Below, piece after piece: positions 27,078 to 36,954 of a stretch of 64,000 nucleotides of DNA (its first letter is position 1; each line of letters begins with the position of its first letter). The stretch is from Streptomyces rapamycinicus NRRL 5491 (GTDB taxonomy: Bacteria; Actinomycetota; Actinomycetes; Streptomycetales; Streptomycetaceae). A model generated the notes under the pieces. That model saw only the letters and a program-made list of their open reading frames with translations. It was not told the origin of the DNA and ran no database searches. The position numbers and the translations under genes are program-made. The DNA is taken from NCBI RefSeq assembly GCF_024298965.1, contig NZ_CP085193.1:6696001-6760000 (forward strand), in the 5' to 3' direction.

Positions 27078-28727
27078 TCAGACGTCCTCGTCCGCGAGCA
27101 GCTCGCTCGCGTCCACGATCCGGTACGCGTACCCCTGCTCGGCCAGGAACCGCTGGCGGTGTGCCGCGAAGTCCTGGTCGATCGTGTCGCGCGCGACCAC
27201 CGAGTAGAAGACCGCCGGGTGGCCGTCGGCCTTCGGGCGCAGCACCCGGCCGAGCCGCTGGGCCTCCTCCTGACGGGAGCCGAAGGTGCCGGAGACCTGG
27301 ATGGCGACCGTGGCCTCGGGGAGGTCGATGGAGAAGTTGGCGACCTTCGAGACGACGAGTACCGACAGCTCGCCCTGCCGGAAGGCGTCGAAGAGCTTCT
27401 CCCGCTGGGCGTTGGTGGTCTCGCCCTTGATGACGGGCGCGTCCAGGTGCTCGCCCAACTCGTCGAGCTGGTCGATGTACTGCCCGATGACCAGCGTCTG
27501 CTGCCCCTTGTGCCGGGCGACCAGCGCCTCGGTGATCCGCCGCTTGGAGTCGGTCGTGGCGCAGTAGCGGTACTTCTCGTCGGTCTCGGCGGTCGCGTAC
27601 GCCAGCCGCTCGGTCTCGGTCAGGTTGACCCGGACCTCGACACAGTCGGCGGGCGCGATGTAGCCCTGCGCCTCGATCTCCTTCCAGGGGGCGTCGAAGC
27701 GCTTCGGCCCGATGAGGGAGAAGACATCGGACTCCCGGCCGTCCTCCCGGACGAGCGTCGCCGTGAGCCCGAGCCGCCGCCGCGCCTGGAGATCGGCGGT
27801 GAACTTGAAGACGGGCGCCGGGAGCAGATGCACCTCGTCGTAGACGATCAGGCCCCAGTCGCGGGAGTCGAACAGCTCGAGGTGCGGGTAGATGCCCTTC
27901 CGCTTGGTGGTGAGCACCTGGTACGTGGCGATGGTGATCGGGCGGATCTGCTTCCGCGTACCGCTGTACTCACCGATCTCCTCCTCGGTGAGCGAGGTGC
28001 GGCGCACCAGCTCGTGCTTCCACTGGCGGGCGGAGACGGTGTTGGTGACCAGGATCAGCGTGGTCGACTTGGCGGTGGCCATCGCACCCGCGCCGACCAG
28101 CGTCTTTCCGGCGCCGCAGGGCAGCACGACGACGCCCGAGCCACCGTGCCAGAAGCCCTCCACGGCCTGCGTCTGATACGGCCGCAGCGCCCAGCCGTCC
28201 TCACACAGCTCGATGGGGTGCGCCTCGCCGTCCACATAGCCGGCCAGATCCTCGGCGGGCCAGCCCAGCTTCAGCAGCGTCTGCTTGATCTGGCCGCGCT
28301 CGGAGGGGTGGACGACGACGGTCTCCGGGTCGATCCGGGCCCCGACCAGCGGCTGGATCTTCTTCGACCGCAGGATCTCCTCGAGGATCGGGCGGTCGCT
28401 GGTCTCCAGGACCAGCCCGTGGGTGGGGTGCTTGAGCAGCCGCAGCCGCCCGTAGCGGGCCATGGTCTCCGCGACGTCCACGAGGAGGGCGTGCGGGACG
28501 GGGTAGCGAGAGTACGCGACGAGGGCGTCCACGACCTGCTCGGCGTCGTGCCCGGCGGCGCGGGCGTTCCACAGCCCGAGCGGGGTCACCCGGTAGGTGT
28601 GGATGTGCTCGGGCGCTCGCTCCAGCTCGGCGAAGGGCGCGATGGCGCGGCGGCAGGCGCCCGCCTGCTCGTGATCCACTTCGAGCAGGAGCGTCTTGTC
28701 GCTTTGGACGATGAGGGGTCCATTCAC
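27078..28727 (-). CDS. XPB/Rad25-family DNA repair helicase
   Basis: 549 aa SF2 helicase. Walker A VVLPCGAGKTLVG (~200-212), DEVH box (297-300), motif III GLTATLVREDG, and motif VI SRQEEAQRLGRVLRPK; residues 1-130 form the N-terminal domain of bacterial XPB proteins. ATP-dependent 3'-5' unwinding, with presumed roles in nucleotide-excision repair or transcription-linked repair. GTG 28727 follows AAAGGACCC; an upstream in-frame extension to 29024 runs through 13 bp repeats and is rejected. Confidence 0.93.
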   Translation of the reverse strand: MNGPLIVQSDKTLLLEVDHEQAGACRRAIAPFAELERAPEHIHTYRVTPLGLWNARAAGHDAEQVVDALVAYSRYPVPHALLVDVAETMARYGRLRLLKHPTHGLVLETSDRPILEEILRSKKIQPLVGARIDPETVVVHPSERGQIKQTLLKLGWPAEDLAGYVDGEAHPIELCEDGWALRPYQTQAVEGFWHGGSGVVVLPCGAGKTLVGAGAMATAKSTTLILVTNTVSARQWKHELVRRTSLTEEEIGEYSGTRKQIRPITIATYQVLTTKRKGIYPHLELFDSRDWGLIVYDEVHLLPAPVFKFTADLQARRRLGLTATLVREDGRESDVFSLIGPKRFDAPWKEIEAQGYIAPADCVEVRVNLTETERLAYATAETDEKYRYCATTDSKRRITEALVARHKGQQTLVIGQYIDQLDELGEHLDAPVIKGETTNAQREKLFDAFRQGELSVLVVSKVANFSIDLPEATVAIQVSGTFGSRQEEAQRLGRVLRPKADGHPAVFYSVVARDTIDQDFAAHRQRFLAEQGYAYRIVDASELLADEDV

Positions 28728-28880
28728 GCGCCTGGGTCCTTTCGTGCTGGCCGGCCAAAGAACCAGTGTCCCCCATCGAGAAGGCGTGGCGGAGGGGGAG
28801 AGGGATACGAGGCGCAGCGCGGCTGGGACATGTGGCGGAGAGCCACAGGGATACTCCGGGCGGCTACGGGCAAGCGGCGA

Positions 28881-28972
28881 AGACGGAGAAGGAAGACGGA
28901 GAAGGAAGACGGAGAAGGAAGACGGAGAAGGAAGACGGAGAAGGAAGACGGAGAAGACGGATACGGACCGAC
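28881..28972. repeat. 13 bp tandem array (AGACGGAGAAGGA)
   Basis: Near-identical copies start at 28881 and recur every 13 bp for about seven units. The unit is not a multiple of three, and the array lies between the divergent XPB and VanZ genes, so it is promoter-region or leader DNA and not coding. Confidence 0.9.
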
Positions 28973-29013
28973 TGAGCGGCCACAACGGAGCCATGGGCGG
29001 GAGGCGAGTCCCT

Positions 29014-30114
29014 GTGATCAGCATCGCTGGATGGGAGATCCGGCGGACGGCGGAGAAGAGGTCGGGGGAGAAGAAGAGGACGACGGTAAAGCGGACGGCG
29101 GAGAAGAAGCCGCAGGGGGGTTCCCGGACGACGGGGGGCCAGAAGAAGGCGGCCAGTGGTCGGACGGCCGGTGGTCAGAAGGCCGGTGGTCGGACGGCCG
29201 GTGGTCAAGAGACCGGTGGTCGGAAGAAGGGGCCGCGGACGGGCGGGGGCCTGACGAAGGGGCGCGTGACCGCGAAGAAGGAGAGCGCGAAGTCGTCGAC
29301 GGCGAAGGCCCGGACTGAGAAGGGCCGGACTGAGAAGGGCCGGACTGAGAAGGGCCGGACTGGGACGGGCCAGCCGGCGAAGGGCCGGGCCACGAAGGGC
29401 CAGTCGGCGAAGACGCCGACCGCGAAGAGCCGGTCCACGCAGGTCCAGCCCACTCAGGCCCAGCCCACTCAGGCCCAGCCCACCAAGGCCCAGCCCACCA
29501 AGGCCCAGCCCACCAAGGCCCAGCCCACTCAGGCCCAGCCCAGCAAGGGCCGGACCGTCGAGCCCGGCGAGCCCCAGGGCGCCCCGGAGAAGGCTCTGCT
29601 GCAGCGCACCTCGTTCGGCGCGCGCCTCGCACGGGCGATGGTGCTGCTCCTGGCGTTCGTCTGCATGGTCGGCTTCGCGGCGGCGCTCGCCAAGGCGACG
29701 CTCGTGCCCTCGCCCGGCTCCGTCGACCTCGTCCACACCAATCTGCATCCGGGACGCTCGCTGCGCGCCTACGTCGACCAGCCCGCCTTCCAGGACACGG
29801 TGAAGCAGATCGGCGGCAATGTGCTGCTCGGCGCGCCCTTCGGGGTGCTGCTGCCGATGCTGGTGCCGAAGGCGCGGGGCGCGGTGCGGGTGGTCGTGGT
29901 GACGGCCTTGGTGATGGTGGCCGTCGAAACCGTTCAGGGCCTCATCGTCGAGGGCCGGGCCTTCGACATCGACGACGTCATCCTCAACACTTCGGGCGCG
30001 CTGATCGGCTATGTCGTGGCCGGTCGCTGGCTCGGCCACGCCCTGCACCCGCGCCGCCGCCACTGGTGGCACCGGTGGACCCGGCGAGGGACCGAGGCAC
30101 CGCCCGCGGCGTGA
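29014..30114 (+). CDS. VanZ-family membrane protein with basic repeat-rich N-terminus
   Basis: About 366 aa. Residues ~1-190 are Lys/Arg/Gly/Thr-rich (KKRTTVKRTAEKKPQ; TEKGRTEKGRTEKGR; TKAQPTKAQPTKAQPT), resembling histone-H1-like tails. The C-terminal ~170 residues are a VanZ-like domain: VDLVHTNLHPGRSLRAYV, GNVLLGAPFGVLLPML, VVTALVMVAVETVQGL, EGRAFDIDDVILNTSGALIGY. VanZ relatives are linked to glycopeptide tolerance or phosphatase-like membrane functions. GTG 29014 has GGGAGG 9 bp upstream; ATG 28993 is an alternative. Confidence 0.82.
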   Translation: MISIAGWEIRRTAEKRSGEKKRTTVKRTAEKKPQGGSRTTGGQKKAASGRTAGGQKAGGRTAGGQETGGRKKGPRTGGGLTKGRVTAKKESAKSSTAKARTEKGRTEKGRTEKGRTGTGQPAKGRATKGQSAKTPTAKSRSTQVQPTQAQPTQAQPTKAQPTKAQPTKAQPTQAQPSKGRTVEPGEPQGAPEKALLQRTSFGARLARAMVLLLAFVCMVGFAAALAKATLVPSPGSVDLVHTNLHPGRSLRAYVDQPAFQDTVKQIGGNVLLGAPFGVLLPMLVPKARGAVRVVVVTALVMVAVETVQGLIVEGRAFDIDDVILNTSGALIGYVVAGRWLGHALHPRRRHWWHRWTRRGTEAPPAA

Positions 30115-30126
30115 GCTGCCCCCTCA

Positions 30127-30180
30127 GGTGTACACAAGCGGAGGTGTACACAAGCGGAGGTGTACACAAGCGGAGGTGTC
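30127..30180. repeat. 16 bp repeats with TGTACA palindrome
   Basis: Three perfect copies of GGTGTACACAAGCGGA at 30127, 30143 and 30159 and a partial fourth. They lie just after the VanZ stop and 28 bp before the 3' end of the convergent gene. Confidence 0.9.
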
Positions 30181-30207
30181 CGAAGCTCCGGACGGGCTGA
30201 TCGCAGC

Positions 30208-33200
30208 CTATGTGGCGTCCTCGGCCAGCTCGGCGGCGCCCGTGATGCGGTGCAGGGGGTACGTACGGACCTCGTCGGCCGTGTGGTCGTACGCCGTGAC
30301 GAAACCGCCTTCGACCCGGACCGGGGCGATCACGCGCTGGGTGGCCGCGCCGTTCGCGTTGACGTAGCCGATCCAGACGTTGGAGCCGGTCAGGGCCGCG
30401 GCCTGCATGGTGGCGAGGGTGTCGGCGGAGGTGGTGCGGGGCAGCCGGTCACCCCTGGCGGCGGTCCCGGAACCGGCCCCGACCCCGGAACCGGCCCCGA
30501 CCCTGGAACCGGCCCCGGCCCCGGATCCGGCCCCCACCCCGGCCCCGGATCCGGCCCCCACCCCGGCCCCGGATCCGGCCCCGGGCCGTGAGCCGGAAGC
30601 GGTCTCCGGGCCGGAAGCGGTCTCCGGCCTTGCCCCGGCCGCGGCGGTCGGTTTGTGGGGCGCGGTCGCGGCGAGGTCCCCGGCGCGGATGGCGCGCACC
30701 GCCGCGCCCAGCAGGGTGGCGTCGGGCACCGGCGGGCCCTCGGGGACCGGGGCGGGCGGCTTACGGGGCGGGGTGCGCTGGGCTTCGGCCCGGCTGACCA
30801 GCACATCGCCCTCGGCGGACTCGGCGGCCGGGGCGTACCCCATGGCCCGCAGCCCCTCCAGCAGCGTGTCCGGCGGCGCCTGGGCGGCCAGCACGGTGGG
30901 GGCGAGGCGGCGCAGCCGCAGCCCGGCCGAACGGCGGTCGGCGAGGATTTCGGCGAGCAGCGTGTCGTCGTCGCAGCGCAGATACGCGGAGGCGGCGCCG
31001 ATGCGCAGTCGGCCGTGCTTACGGGCCACGTCGTCCACGAGGTAGGCGAGCGGCTGGGGCACGGGGGTGCGGGAGTGCGCGGTGAGGAAGGTGTGCACAT
31101 CGTCGGCGGTCCGCCCGGCGTCGAGTGCGCGGCGTACGGACTCGGGCGTGAAGCGGTAGACGGTCGCGCCGCCCTTGGACTCGACGTCGGCGAGGATGCC
31201 CAGCGTCTCGGCGAGCGGCCGTTCCAGCGGGCCGGGCGCGACGGCGGTCAGGTCGGCCTGGAGCAGGACGTGGTCGAGGGGGTCGGGGAGCAGCGGCGCG
31301 AGCAGCCGGGCGGCCTGCGCCGACGCGAGTTCGCTCTCGGCGGCCGTCGGCTCGTCCGGGTGGCGTTCCAGCAGGGCGCGGCCGTGGGCGGAGAGCGCGC
31401 CCCGGCCGGTGACCCCGAGCATTTCGGCCTCGGTGACGGCCCAGCGGGCCAGCCGCGAGCGCAGGTCCTCGCCGGTGGGCGAGGCGGCGGTGGGCGAGGC
31501 GGCGGTGGACGCGGCCCCGGGGACGGCCGCGGAAGACCAGGTGGCGGCGTACGAGGTGGCCCCCGGGGCGGACCCGGAAGGGGCGGCAGCGCCTGGGGTG
31601 GTCGCGCCTGGGGTGGCAGCGCCTGGGGTGGCCGCGGTGGGGGCCGGGGCCCCGCGGTGGCCGGTCGGCCGCTCCCACCGCAGCCGGGCCAGCAGGACGT
31701 CGGGGGCGGCCGCGGCACCGTGCGGGAGGGTGGCCAGGAGTTCGAGGACCCGGCGGCGGACCTCGGGGGCCGGGGAGCGGTCCAGTTCCGGGCCGAGCGC
31801 GGCGAGGGTACGGCCCCTGCTGTCCCGGCCGCCGACCAGGCCCGACGTACGGGTCGCGGGCAGCCAGGCGGCGGCGAGCCGCGCCCAGCGCTCCTCGGTG
31901 GGCAGCCGCAGCCAGTCGTCGTAGGCGGGGGTGGGGGCGTAGCGCTCGTTGGTCTCGCCGTCGGAGGCCACCAGCCCGGCCGCGTACGCCAGCTCGATCC
32001 AGAAGGCGGCCACCGGTTCGGACACGTCGAGCGCCACGGCGGTCCGCTTGAGGTCGCGGACGCTCAGCCCGCCCGCGCGCAGGACGGTCGGCCCGGCGGT
32101 CTCCCACTGCCCCAGCAGCTCCTCGACGGTGGCCAGAGCGGTGAAGGTCTGGCCCGCCGCGGTGTTGTCCACAACCTGTGGATCGTGTTCGGCGGTGGGC
32201 GAGAGCGGCGGGGCGAACGGCTCGGGGGCGCGGTGTGCCCGGCCGTGGCGCAGATGCAGGGCGACCTCGCGGGGCAGTACGACATTGCGCGGGCCGGACG
32301 GCAGCAGCAGGCCGTGGTCCAGCAGCCAGCCGACGGGCGGAGTGGGCGAGGCGACGGATGCCTCCCCGTACGGCGGCCCCCAGGTCAGCTTGGCCAGCAC
32401 GGCCGCCGCGCCCGCCGGCGCCCCGTCGAGCAGCGCCGACATCCGGGCGCGGTCCCGGAACAACTCGGCCAGGGCCGCCGCCGCCGTGACGGGATCGTGC
32501 GTGGGCGACTGCCCGGCCGCCGCCAGCAGCTCCTGAAGCCGCCCCGGCGACATCCCGGACGTGGCCTCCTGCACGGTCGGGCCGAGCCCGGTGGGGGAGG
32601 GAGAGGTGGACGAGGGCGCGAGCAGCTCCCGAGCGGTCCGGACGAGCCGCAGCCGATCGTCCCCACCCCAGATCAGGGCCTGCTCGCGCAGCGTGGCCAC
32701 GGCCCGCGGCAACTCGGCGACGATCGCGGCACGTTCCTCGGCGCGCAGGGGGGCGCCGACGCCCGAGGTGGGCCCGGCGGGCGAGCCATCCCCTGGGGGC
32801 TGGGTGGCCCCGGCTGTCCGGGCGTCCTCGGAACCTCGGGCGTCCCCGGCGCTACGGGCGTCCTCGGAACCCCGGGCGTCCGTGGCACCTCCGGCGTTCC
32901 CGGCACCTCCGGCGTTCCCGGCACCCCCGGGACCCCGGAGTTCCTGCGCGCCCCGGGGGTACCCGCTAGCCCCGGCCTCCTCAGCGCCCTCAGCGTCCTC
33001 GTCGCCCTCAGCGCCCTCGTCGCCCGTCAGCAGGTCCCGCAGGGTCTCGTACGGGCAGGGGCCGGGGGCGACGGCCAGGGCCTCGGCGGTCTGTTGCGCG
33101 AATCGGTCGAGACGCTCCACGGCTCGTACCACCGAGGCGCGGGTGCCCGCGCGGGTGGCGAGCTGGGTGAGGTCGTTCGGGACCGGGGAGAGCAGATCGG

Positions 33201-33441
33201 GGCGGGCGCGCAGCAGGGCGGCGAGGGCGTCGTCGGGCCGGGTGCGCAGCTCCTCGGCGAGGGTGCGCGGCACCCCGCGGCCACGGTCGCCGTGGCGGCC
33301 GTGGCCGCCGTCTCGTGGGCCGCCGCCCCGGGGGACGCGATCCTGCGGACCGCTGTCCCCGCGGCCGGTGTCTGCGGGCAACTCATGCCTCCCGGGTGCG
33401 CGAGCTGGTCTCTTCGGGCACGTCAGCCCTCTCGATTCCAT
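30208..33441 (-). CDS. Helicase-associated (Helicase_C_3) protein with WYL-like C-terminus
   Basis: Up to 1077 aa. The N-terminal region (TLAEELRTRPDDALAALLRARPDL; LTQLATRAGTRASVVRAVERLDRF), the mid-region and the TVYRFTPESVRRALDAGRTADDVHTFLTAHSRTPVPQPLAYLVDDVARKHGRLRIG segment match the helicase-associated C-terminal domain family of actinomycetes, whose members accompany XPB. The C-terminus (NVWIGYVNANGAATQRVIAPVRVEGGFVTAYD) looks WYL-like. Two expansions interrupt it: a Gly/Asn/Ala/Ser linker (~residues 165-215) and (GAGSGAGV)n near 990. Start ATG 33441 is uncertain; a GTG nearer VPRTLAEEL is possible. Confidence 0.8.
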   Translation of the reverse strand: MESRGLTCPKRPARAPGRHELPADTGRGDSGPQDRVPRGGGPRDGGHGRHGDRGRGVPRTLAEELRTRPDDALAALLRARPDLLSPVPNDLTQLATRAGTRASVVRAVERLDRFAQQTAEALAVAPGPCPYETLRDLLTGDEGAEGDEDAEGAEEAGASGYPRGAQELRGPGGAGNAGGAGNAGGATDARGSEDARSAGDARGSEDARTAGATQPPGDGSPAGPTSGVGAPLRAEERAAIVAELPRAVATLREQALIWGGDDRLRLVRTARELLAPSSTSPSPTGLGPTVQEATSGMSPGRLQELLAAAGQSPTHDPVTAAAALAELFRDRARMSALLDGAPAGAAAVLAKLTWGPPYGEASVASPTPPVGWLLDHGLLLPSGPRNVVLPREVALHLRHGRAHRAPEPFAPPLSPTAEHDPQVVDNTAAGQTFTALATVEELLGQWETAGPTVLRAGGLSVRDLKRTAVALDVSEPVAAFWIELAYAAGLVASDGETNERYAPTPAYDDWLRLPTEERWARLAAAWLPATRTSGLVGGRDSRGRTLAALGPELDRSPAPEVRRRVLELLATLPHGAAAAPDVLLARLRWERPTGHRGAPAPTAATPGAATPGATTPGAAAPSGSAPGATSYAATWSSAAVPGAASTAASPTAASPTGEDLRSRLARWAVTEAEMLGVTGRGALSAHGRALLERHPDEPTAAESELASAQAARLLAPLLPDPLDHVLLQADLTAVAPGPLERPLAETLGILADVESKGGATVYRFTPESVRRALDAGRTADDVHTFLTAHSRTPVPQPLAYLVDDVARKHGRLRIGAASAYLRCDDDTLLAEILADRRSAGLRLRRLAPTVLAAQAPPDTLLEGLRAMGYAPAAESAEGDVLVSRAEAQRTPPRKPPAPVPEGPPVPDATLLGAAVRAIRAGDLAATAPHKPTAAAGARPETASGPETASGSRPGAGSGAGVGAGSGAGVGAGSGAGAGSRVGAGSGVGAGSGTAARGDRLPRTTSADTLATMQAAALTGSNVWIGYVNANGAATQRVIAPVRVEGGFVTAYDHTADEVRTYPLHRITGAAELAEDAT

Positions 33442-33567
33442 GAACTGCTCATTCGATCCACAGTACCCGCGGGGTGCGGGACGGAGGGGATGCGGCGGGA
33501 TTCCGGTTCCGCGCGGTACCGTCGGAGCCGATTGATACGCCGACGGTGCGCATTCTCAGGGGTCTTG

Positions 33568-34854
33568 GTGGGGATCGAGAGCGAGAAGCTCGTCTACGAC
33601 TATCTGAGCCGTGTCGGTGACCTGGCTCAGCAACAAGGTCTGTCGTCCGGTGAACGTATGCGGCTGGTCTCCGGGCTCCGTGCCGATATCGACCATCGCC
33701 GGGCCACCGGAGGGGCGGACAGCCCGGCCGGGGTGAAGCGGATCCTGTCCAAGCTGGGGTCACCGGCCGATGTGGTGGCCGCCGCGGGTGGCCGAGGCCC
33801 CGACCCGGGATCGGGGGGAATGGGTGGTGAGCCCAGTACGGAGGGCGGCGGCGCGGGCGGCGGTGCGTCGCAGCGAGGGGCCGCCGGGGCGGCGCGGGCG
33901 GCCCGCGACAAGTTGGCCGGGCTCGCCAAGAGCAGCGGTCTCACCGGTAAGGTGCCCGCCCCGCGCGAGGAGGGCGCCCCGGGGGTGCCCGGCACCGGCC
34001 GGGACGGGGACGGCCGCGCGAATCGCACCCCGGGCGACGGCGCCCACTCCCTGATCAAGCCGAGGCCCGCCACGCCCGCCACGCCCCCGTCCAACGCCGC
34101 CTCGCCGCCGCATCTCGCGGGCGAGGACGAACTGGGCCCGCGCGAGTCCGACATGGACTGGTGGCATGTCGAGCCGGGCCCCTTCGCCCAGCCCGAGCAG
34201 CGGGACGCGCAGTACGGCGCGGTCGAGGGGTTCACCGGCGGGATCGAGATCCCCGAACTGCTCGGTAAGGGCAAGTCGGCCGAGCAGGAGCGCCAGGAGC
34301 GGCGCGAGGCCGAGGAGAAGGCGGCGGCCGAGGCTCAGGCCGCCGAGGCCGAGGCCGAGGCGGACGCGGAGGCGAAGGCGAAGGCCGAGGCCAAGAAGGC
34401 GGCGGCCGGGGGCAAACCGCGCAGCGGGCTGCGCCGCGTACTGCTCGGGCCCGGTAAGGCGGGTAAGGCGGCCGATCAGCCCGCGGGCGGAGGCGGCGTC
34501 CCCACCTGGCTGTCCGGACTCGGCCCGGTGCTGCTGGTGGCGGTCGGACTCCTCGTGGCGGGCGCCGCCCTGGGCAACATCATCCTGATCGCCTTCGGCT
34601 GGGTGATCGCGTACTACAGCACCTACCGCCGGTCCCCTGCCGAGGCGAAGTGGGCGGCGCTGGGCATGCCCGGCCTGGTCGCGGCCGGGGCCGCGATCTG
34701 GCTGTATGGCCGGGCCGACGGCAAGTGGGGCGAGCCGATCCCCGAGCACGGCTGGAAGGACGCCCTGACCGAGACCTGGCCCTACGTCGTCCGGGGCGCC
34801 GCAATCGCCTCGGTGCTGTTCCTCCTCTGGCGCGCCGGGAGGCGCAAGGGCTGA
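33568..34854 (+). CDS. Membrane protein with HAAS-like N-terminus
   Basis: 428 aa. Residues ~5-75 (EKLVYDYLSRVGDLAQQQGLSSGERMRLVSGLRADIDHRRA...VKRILSKLGSPADVVAA) resemble HAAS/DUF1700-type cytoplasmic signalling domains. A long disordered linker with an Ala/Glu/Lys coiled-coil stretch (~235-285) leads to four membrane helices (GLGPVLLVAVGLLVAGAALG; IILIAFGWVIAYYSTY; WAALGMPGLVAAGAAIWLY; VVRGAAIASVLFLLW). GTG 33568 follows CAGGGGT. Divergent from the helicase-associated gene. Function unknown. Confidence 0.8.
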   Translation: MGIESEKLVYDYLSRVGDLAQQQGLSSGERMRLVSGLRADIDHRRATGGADSPAGVKRILSKLGSPADVVAAAGGRGPDPGSGGMGGEPSTEGGGAGGGASQRGAAGAARAARDKLAGLAKSSGLTGKVPAPREEGAPGVPGTGRDGDGRANRTPGDGAHSLIKPRPATPATPPSNAASPPHLAGEDELGPRESDMDWWHVEPGPFAQPEQRDAQYGAVEGFTGGIEIPELLGKGKSAEQERQERREAEEKAAAEAQAAEAEAEADAEAKAKAEAKKAAAGGKPRSGLRRVLLGPGKAGKAADQPAGGGGVPTWLSGLGPVLLVAVGLLVAGAALGNIILIAFGWVIAYYSTYRRSPAEAKWAALGMPGLVAAGAAIWLYGRADGKWGEPIPEHGWKDALTETWPYVVRGAAIASVLFLLWRAGRRKG

Positions 34855-34879
34855 CGTCGGGTGCGTAAGTCTCTTGCGC

Positions 34880-35812
34880 TCAGCCCCGCTGGGCCTGCCA
34901 AGGCGTGCCCGGGACGACCAGGGGGCTGCCGGTAACCGGGTCCGGGACGACCACCGAGTCGAGGCCGAAGACCTCGTGCACCAACTCCGCCGTGACGATG
35001 CCCGCCGGGCGGCCGCGTGCCACGATGCTGCCGCCCTTCATCGCGATCAGGTGGTCGGCGTAGCGGGCGGCCTGGTTGAGGTCGTGGAGGACGGCGACGA
35101 CCGTACGGCCGCGTTCGTGGTTGAGCTGGCGCACCAGGTCCAGCACCTCCACCTGGTGGGAGATGTCCAGGTACGTCGTCGGCTCGTCCAGCAGCAGCAG
35201 ATCGGTCTCCTGCGCGAGCGCCATCGCGATCCATACGCGCTGCCGCTGCCCTCCCGACAACTCGTCCACCGGGCGGTCGGCGAGCGCCGTCACGTCCGTG
35301 CGCTCCATGGCGTCCGTGACGGCCCGTTCGTCCTCCTCCGACCACTGCTGCCACCACCGCTGATGCGGCTGGCGGCCACGGGAGACGAGGTCGGCGACGG
35401 TGATCGCCTCGGGTGCGACCGGGGTCTGCGGGAGCAGCCCCACGGACTGGGCGATCTTCTTCGTCGGGATGCGCGCGAGATCCGTGCCGTCGAGGAGCAC
35501 GGCGCCGCCGCGTGGCCGAAGCAGTCGCCCGAGGGCGCGCAGCAGGGTGGACTTGCCGCAGGCGTTGGGGCCGACGATGACCGTGACCTCGCCGTCGGGT
35601 ATCTCCAGGTCCAGCCTGTCCACGACGGTGCGGTCCTCGTAGGCGAGGGTCAGCTCGCGTGCGGTGAGCCGGTTCGGCGGGTTCGGCGGGTTTGGCGGGT
35701 TTGGGTAAGCGGCCTCCGTCGGACCGGCCTCTTTCGGACCGGCCCCCGTCGGACCGGCCTCTTTCGGACCGGCCCCCGGGCCCGTTCCCGTTGTGGACGC
35801 CGAAGCGGTCAT
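34880..35812 (-). CDS. Iron-siderophore ABC transporter ATPase (FepC-like)
   Basis: 310 aa. Walker [10 protein letters not shown] (81-89), Q-loop LLPQTPV, signature LSGGQRQR, Walker [14 protein letters not shown], and H-loop [13 protein letters not shown]: the FecE/FepC siderophore class. The first ~48 residues are repeats ([20 protein letters not shown]) absent from the family. Overlaps the upstream permease by ATGA. The last gene of a three-gene iron-uptake operon. Confidence 0.93.
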   Translation of the reverse strand: MTASASTTGTGPGAGPKEAGPTGAGPKEAGPTEAAYPNPPNPPNPPNRLTARELTLAYEDRTVVDRLDLEIPDGEVTVIVGPNACGKSTLLRALGRLLRPRGGAVLLDGTDLARIPTKKIAQSVGLLPQTPVAPEAITVADLVSRGRQPHQRWWQQWSEEDERAVTDAMERTDVTALADRPVDELSGGQRQRVWIAMALAQETDLLLLDEPTTYLDISHQVEVLDLVRQLNHERGRTVVAVLHDLNQAARYADHLIAMKGGSIVARGRPAGIVTAELVHEVFGLDSVVVPDPVTGSPLVVPGTPWQAQRG

Positions 35813-36954
35813 GCGGCGGTGCCTCCCTTACGGCCGCGTCCCCCGGAAGACAGCAGCAGGTGGATCAGATACGGGGCGCCGACCGCCGCCGTCAGCACAC
35901 CCACCGGCAATTCGGTCGGCGCGAACAGCTTGCGGGCCAGCAGATCGGCGGTGACGACGATGAACGCTCCGGTCAGGGCCGAGCACAGCAGCGGGATCTG
36001 GGCGGTGCGGGTCATCCGGCGGGCGATCTGCGGGGCGAGCAGCGCCACGAAGTCCACCGGGCCGGCCGCCCCCGTCGCCATCGACGCGAGTACGACGCCG
36101 AGGGCCACCAGGCCCAGCCGCGCCCGCCCGAGCCGTACGCCCAGCGCGGTGGCCGTGTCGTCGTCCATGGACACCGTGCGCTGAGCCCGCGCCGCCCACA
36201 GCACACCGGGCAGCAGCACCAGCAGCGCCCAGCCGAGGGGAGTGGCCTCGCCCCAGCCGCGTCCGTTGAGCGAACCGGTCATCCACACCTTCGCCTGCTG
36301 GGCCACGAGATAATCGCCCTTGGTCAGGAAGAGCTGGGTGATCGAGCGCAGCGCGACGGCGAAGCCGATGCCGATGAGCACGAAGCGGGCCGCCTGGAGC
36401 CCGCCGCGCCAGGCGAAGACGTACACCAGCGCGGCGGCGGCGAGACCGCCCGCGACGGAGAGGTACGGCAGGACGGTGTAGGAGCTGACCCCGTAGGTCA
36501 TCGCGCCCACGGTGACCGCGCTCGCGCCCTGGCTTACGCCGATGATGTCGGGGCTGGCGAGGGGGTTGCGGGCCACCGTCTGGATCAGCGCGCCCGCGAT
36601 GCCGAAGGCGGCGCCGACCATCAGGCCGAGCGTCATCCGGGGCAGCCGCAGCGTGCCGACGACGAGGTCGTTCGGGGTGGCCTGGCCGAGGCCCCACTGG
36701 GTGTGCAGGACGGCCTTCACTGCGTCGCCCGGAGCGACGAAGCTCTCGCCGACGCACAGATACGTCACGCAGGCGGCGGCGGTGGCCAGGGCCAGCCCGA
36801 TCGCGACGAGGGCCGAGCGGCGGTGCAGCAGGAACGATCCGCCACGTCCGCCACGTCCACCACGTCCAGCATGACCTTTGCTCCTGATACGGATCAGGCC
36901 GTACCCGGCCGGGCGGACCCCCGGGTGGGCGGTGTGGCTCTTCGTCGCGCTCAC
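35809..36954 (-). CDS. Iron-siderophore ABC permease (FepG-like)
   Basis: 381 aa FecCD-family permease: [42 protein letters not shown] is the family signature, with about nine helices. An N-terminal [10 protein letters not shown] repeat precedes helix 1. ATGA overlaps couple it to both neighbours. Forms the membrane channel with the next permease. Confidence 0.93.
   Translation of the reverse strand: MSATKSHTAHPGVRPAGYGLIRIRSKGHAGRGGRGGRGGSFLLHRRSALVAIGLALATAAACVTYLCVGESFVAPGDAVKAVLHTQWGLGQATPNDLVVGTLRLPRMTLGLMVGAAFGIAGALIQTVARNPLASPDIIGVSQGASAVTVGAMTYGVSSYTVLPYLSVAGGLAAAALVYVFAWRGGLQAARFVLIGIGFAVALRSITQLFLTKGDYLVAQQAKVWMTGSLNGRGWGEATPLGWALLVLLPGVLWAARAQRTVSMDDDTATALGVRLGRARLGLVALGVVLASMATGAAGPVDFVALLAPQIARRMTRTAQIPLLCSALTGAFIVVTADLLARKLFAPTELPVGVLTAAVGAPYLIHLLLSSGGRGRKGGTAA

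Noticed and set aside
28728..29024. N-terminal extension of the XPB helicase to 29024
   Set aside because: Translation (VFLLRLPSPSSFS repeats) is the 13 bp array read through; GTG 28727 has a ribosome site and matches the family start.
30655..34854. 1399-residue plus-strand frame spanning two genes
   Set aside because: Its 5' two-thirds are antisense to the helicase-associated gene; only the part from GTG 33568 has a sensible protein.
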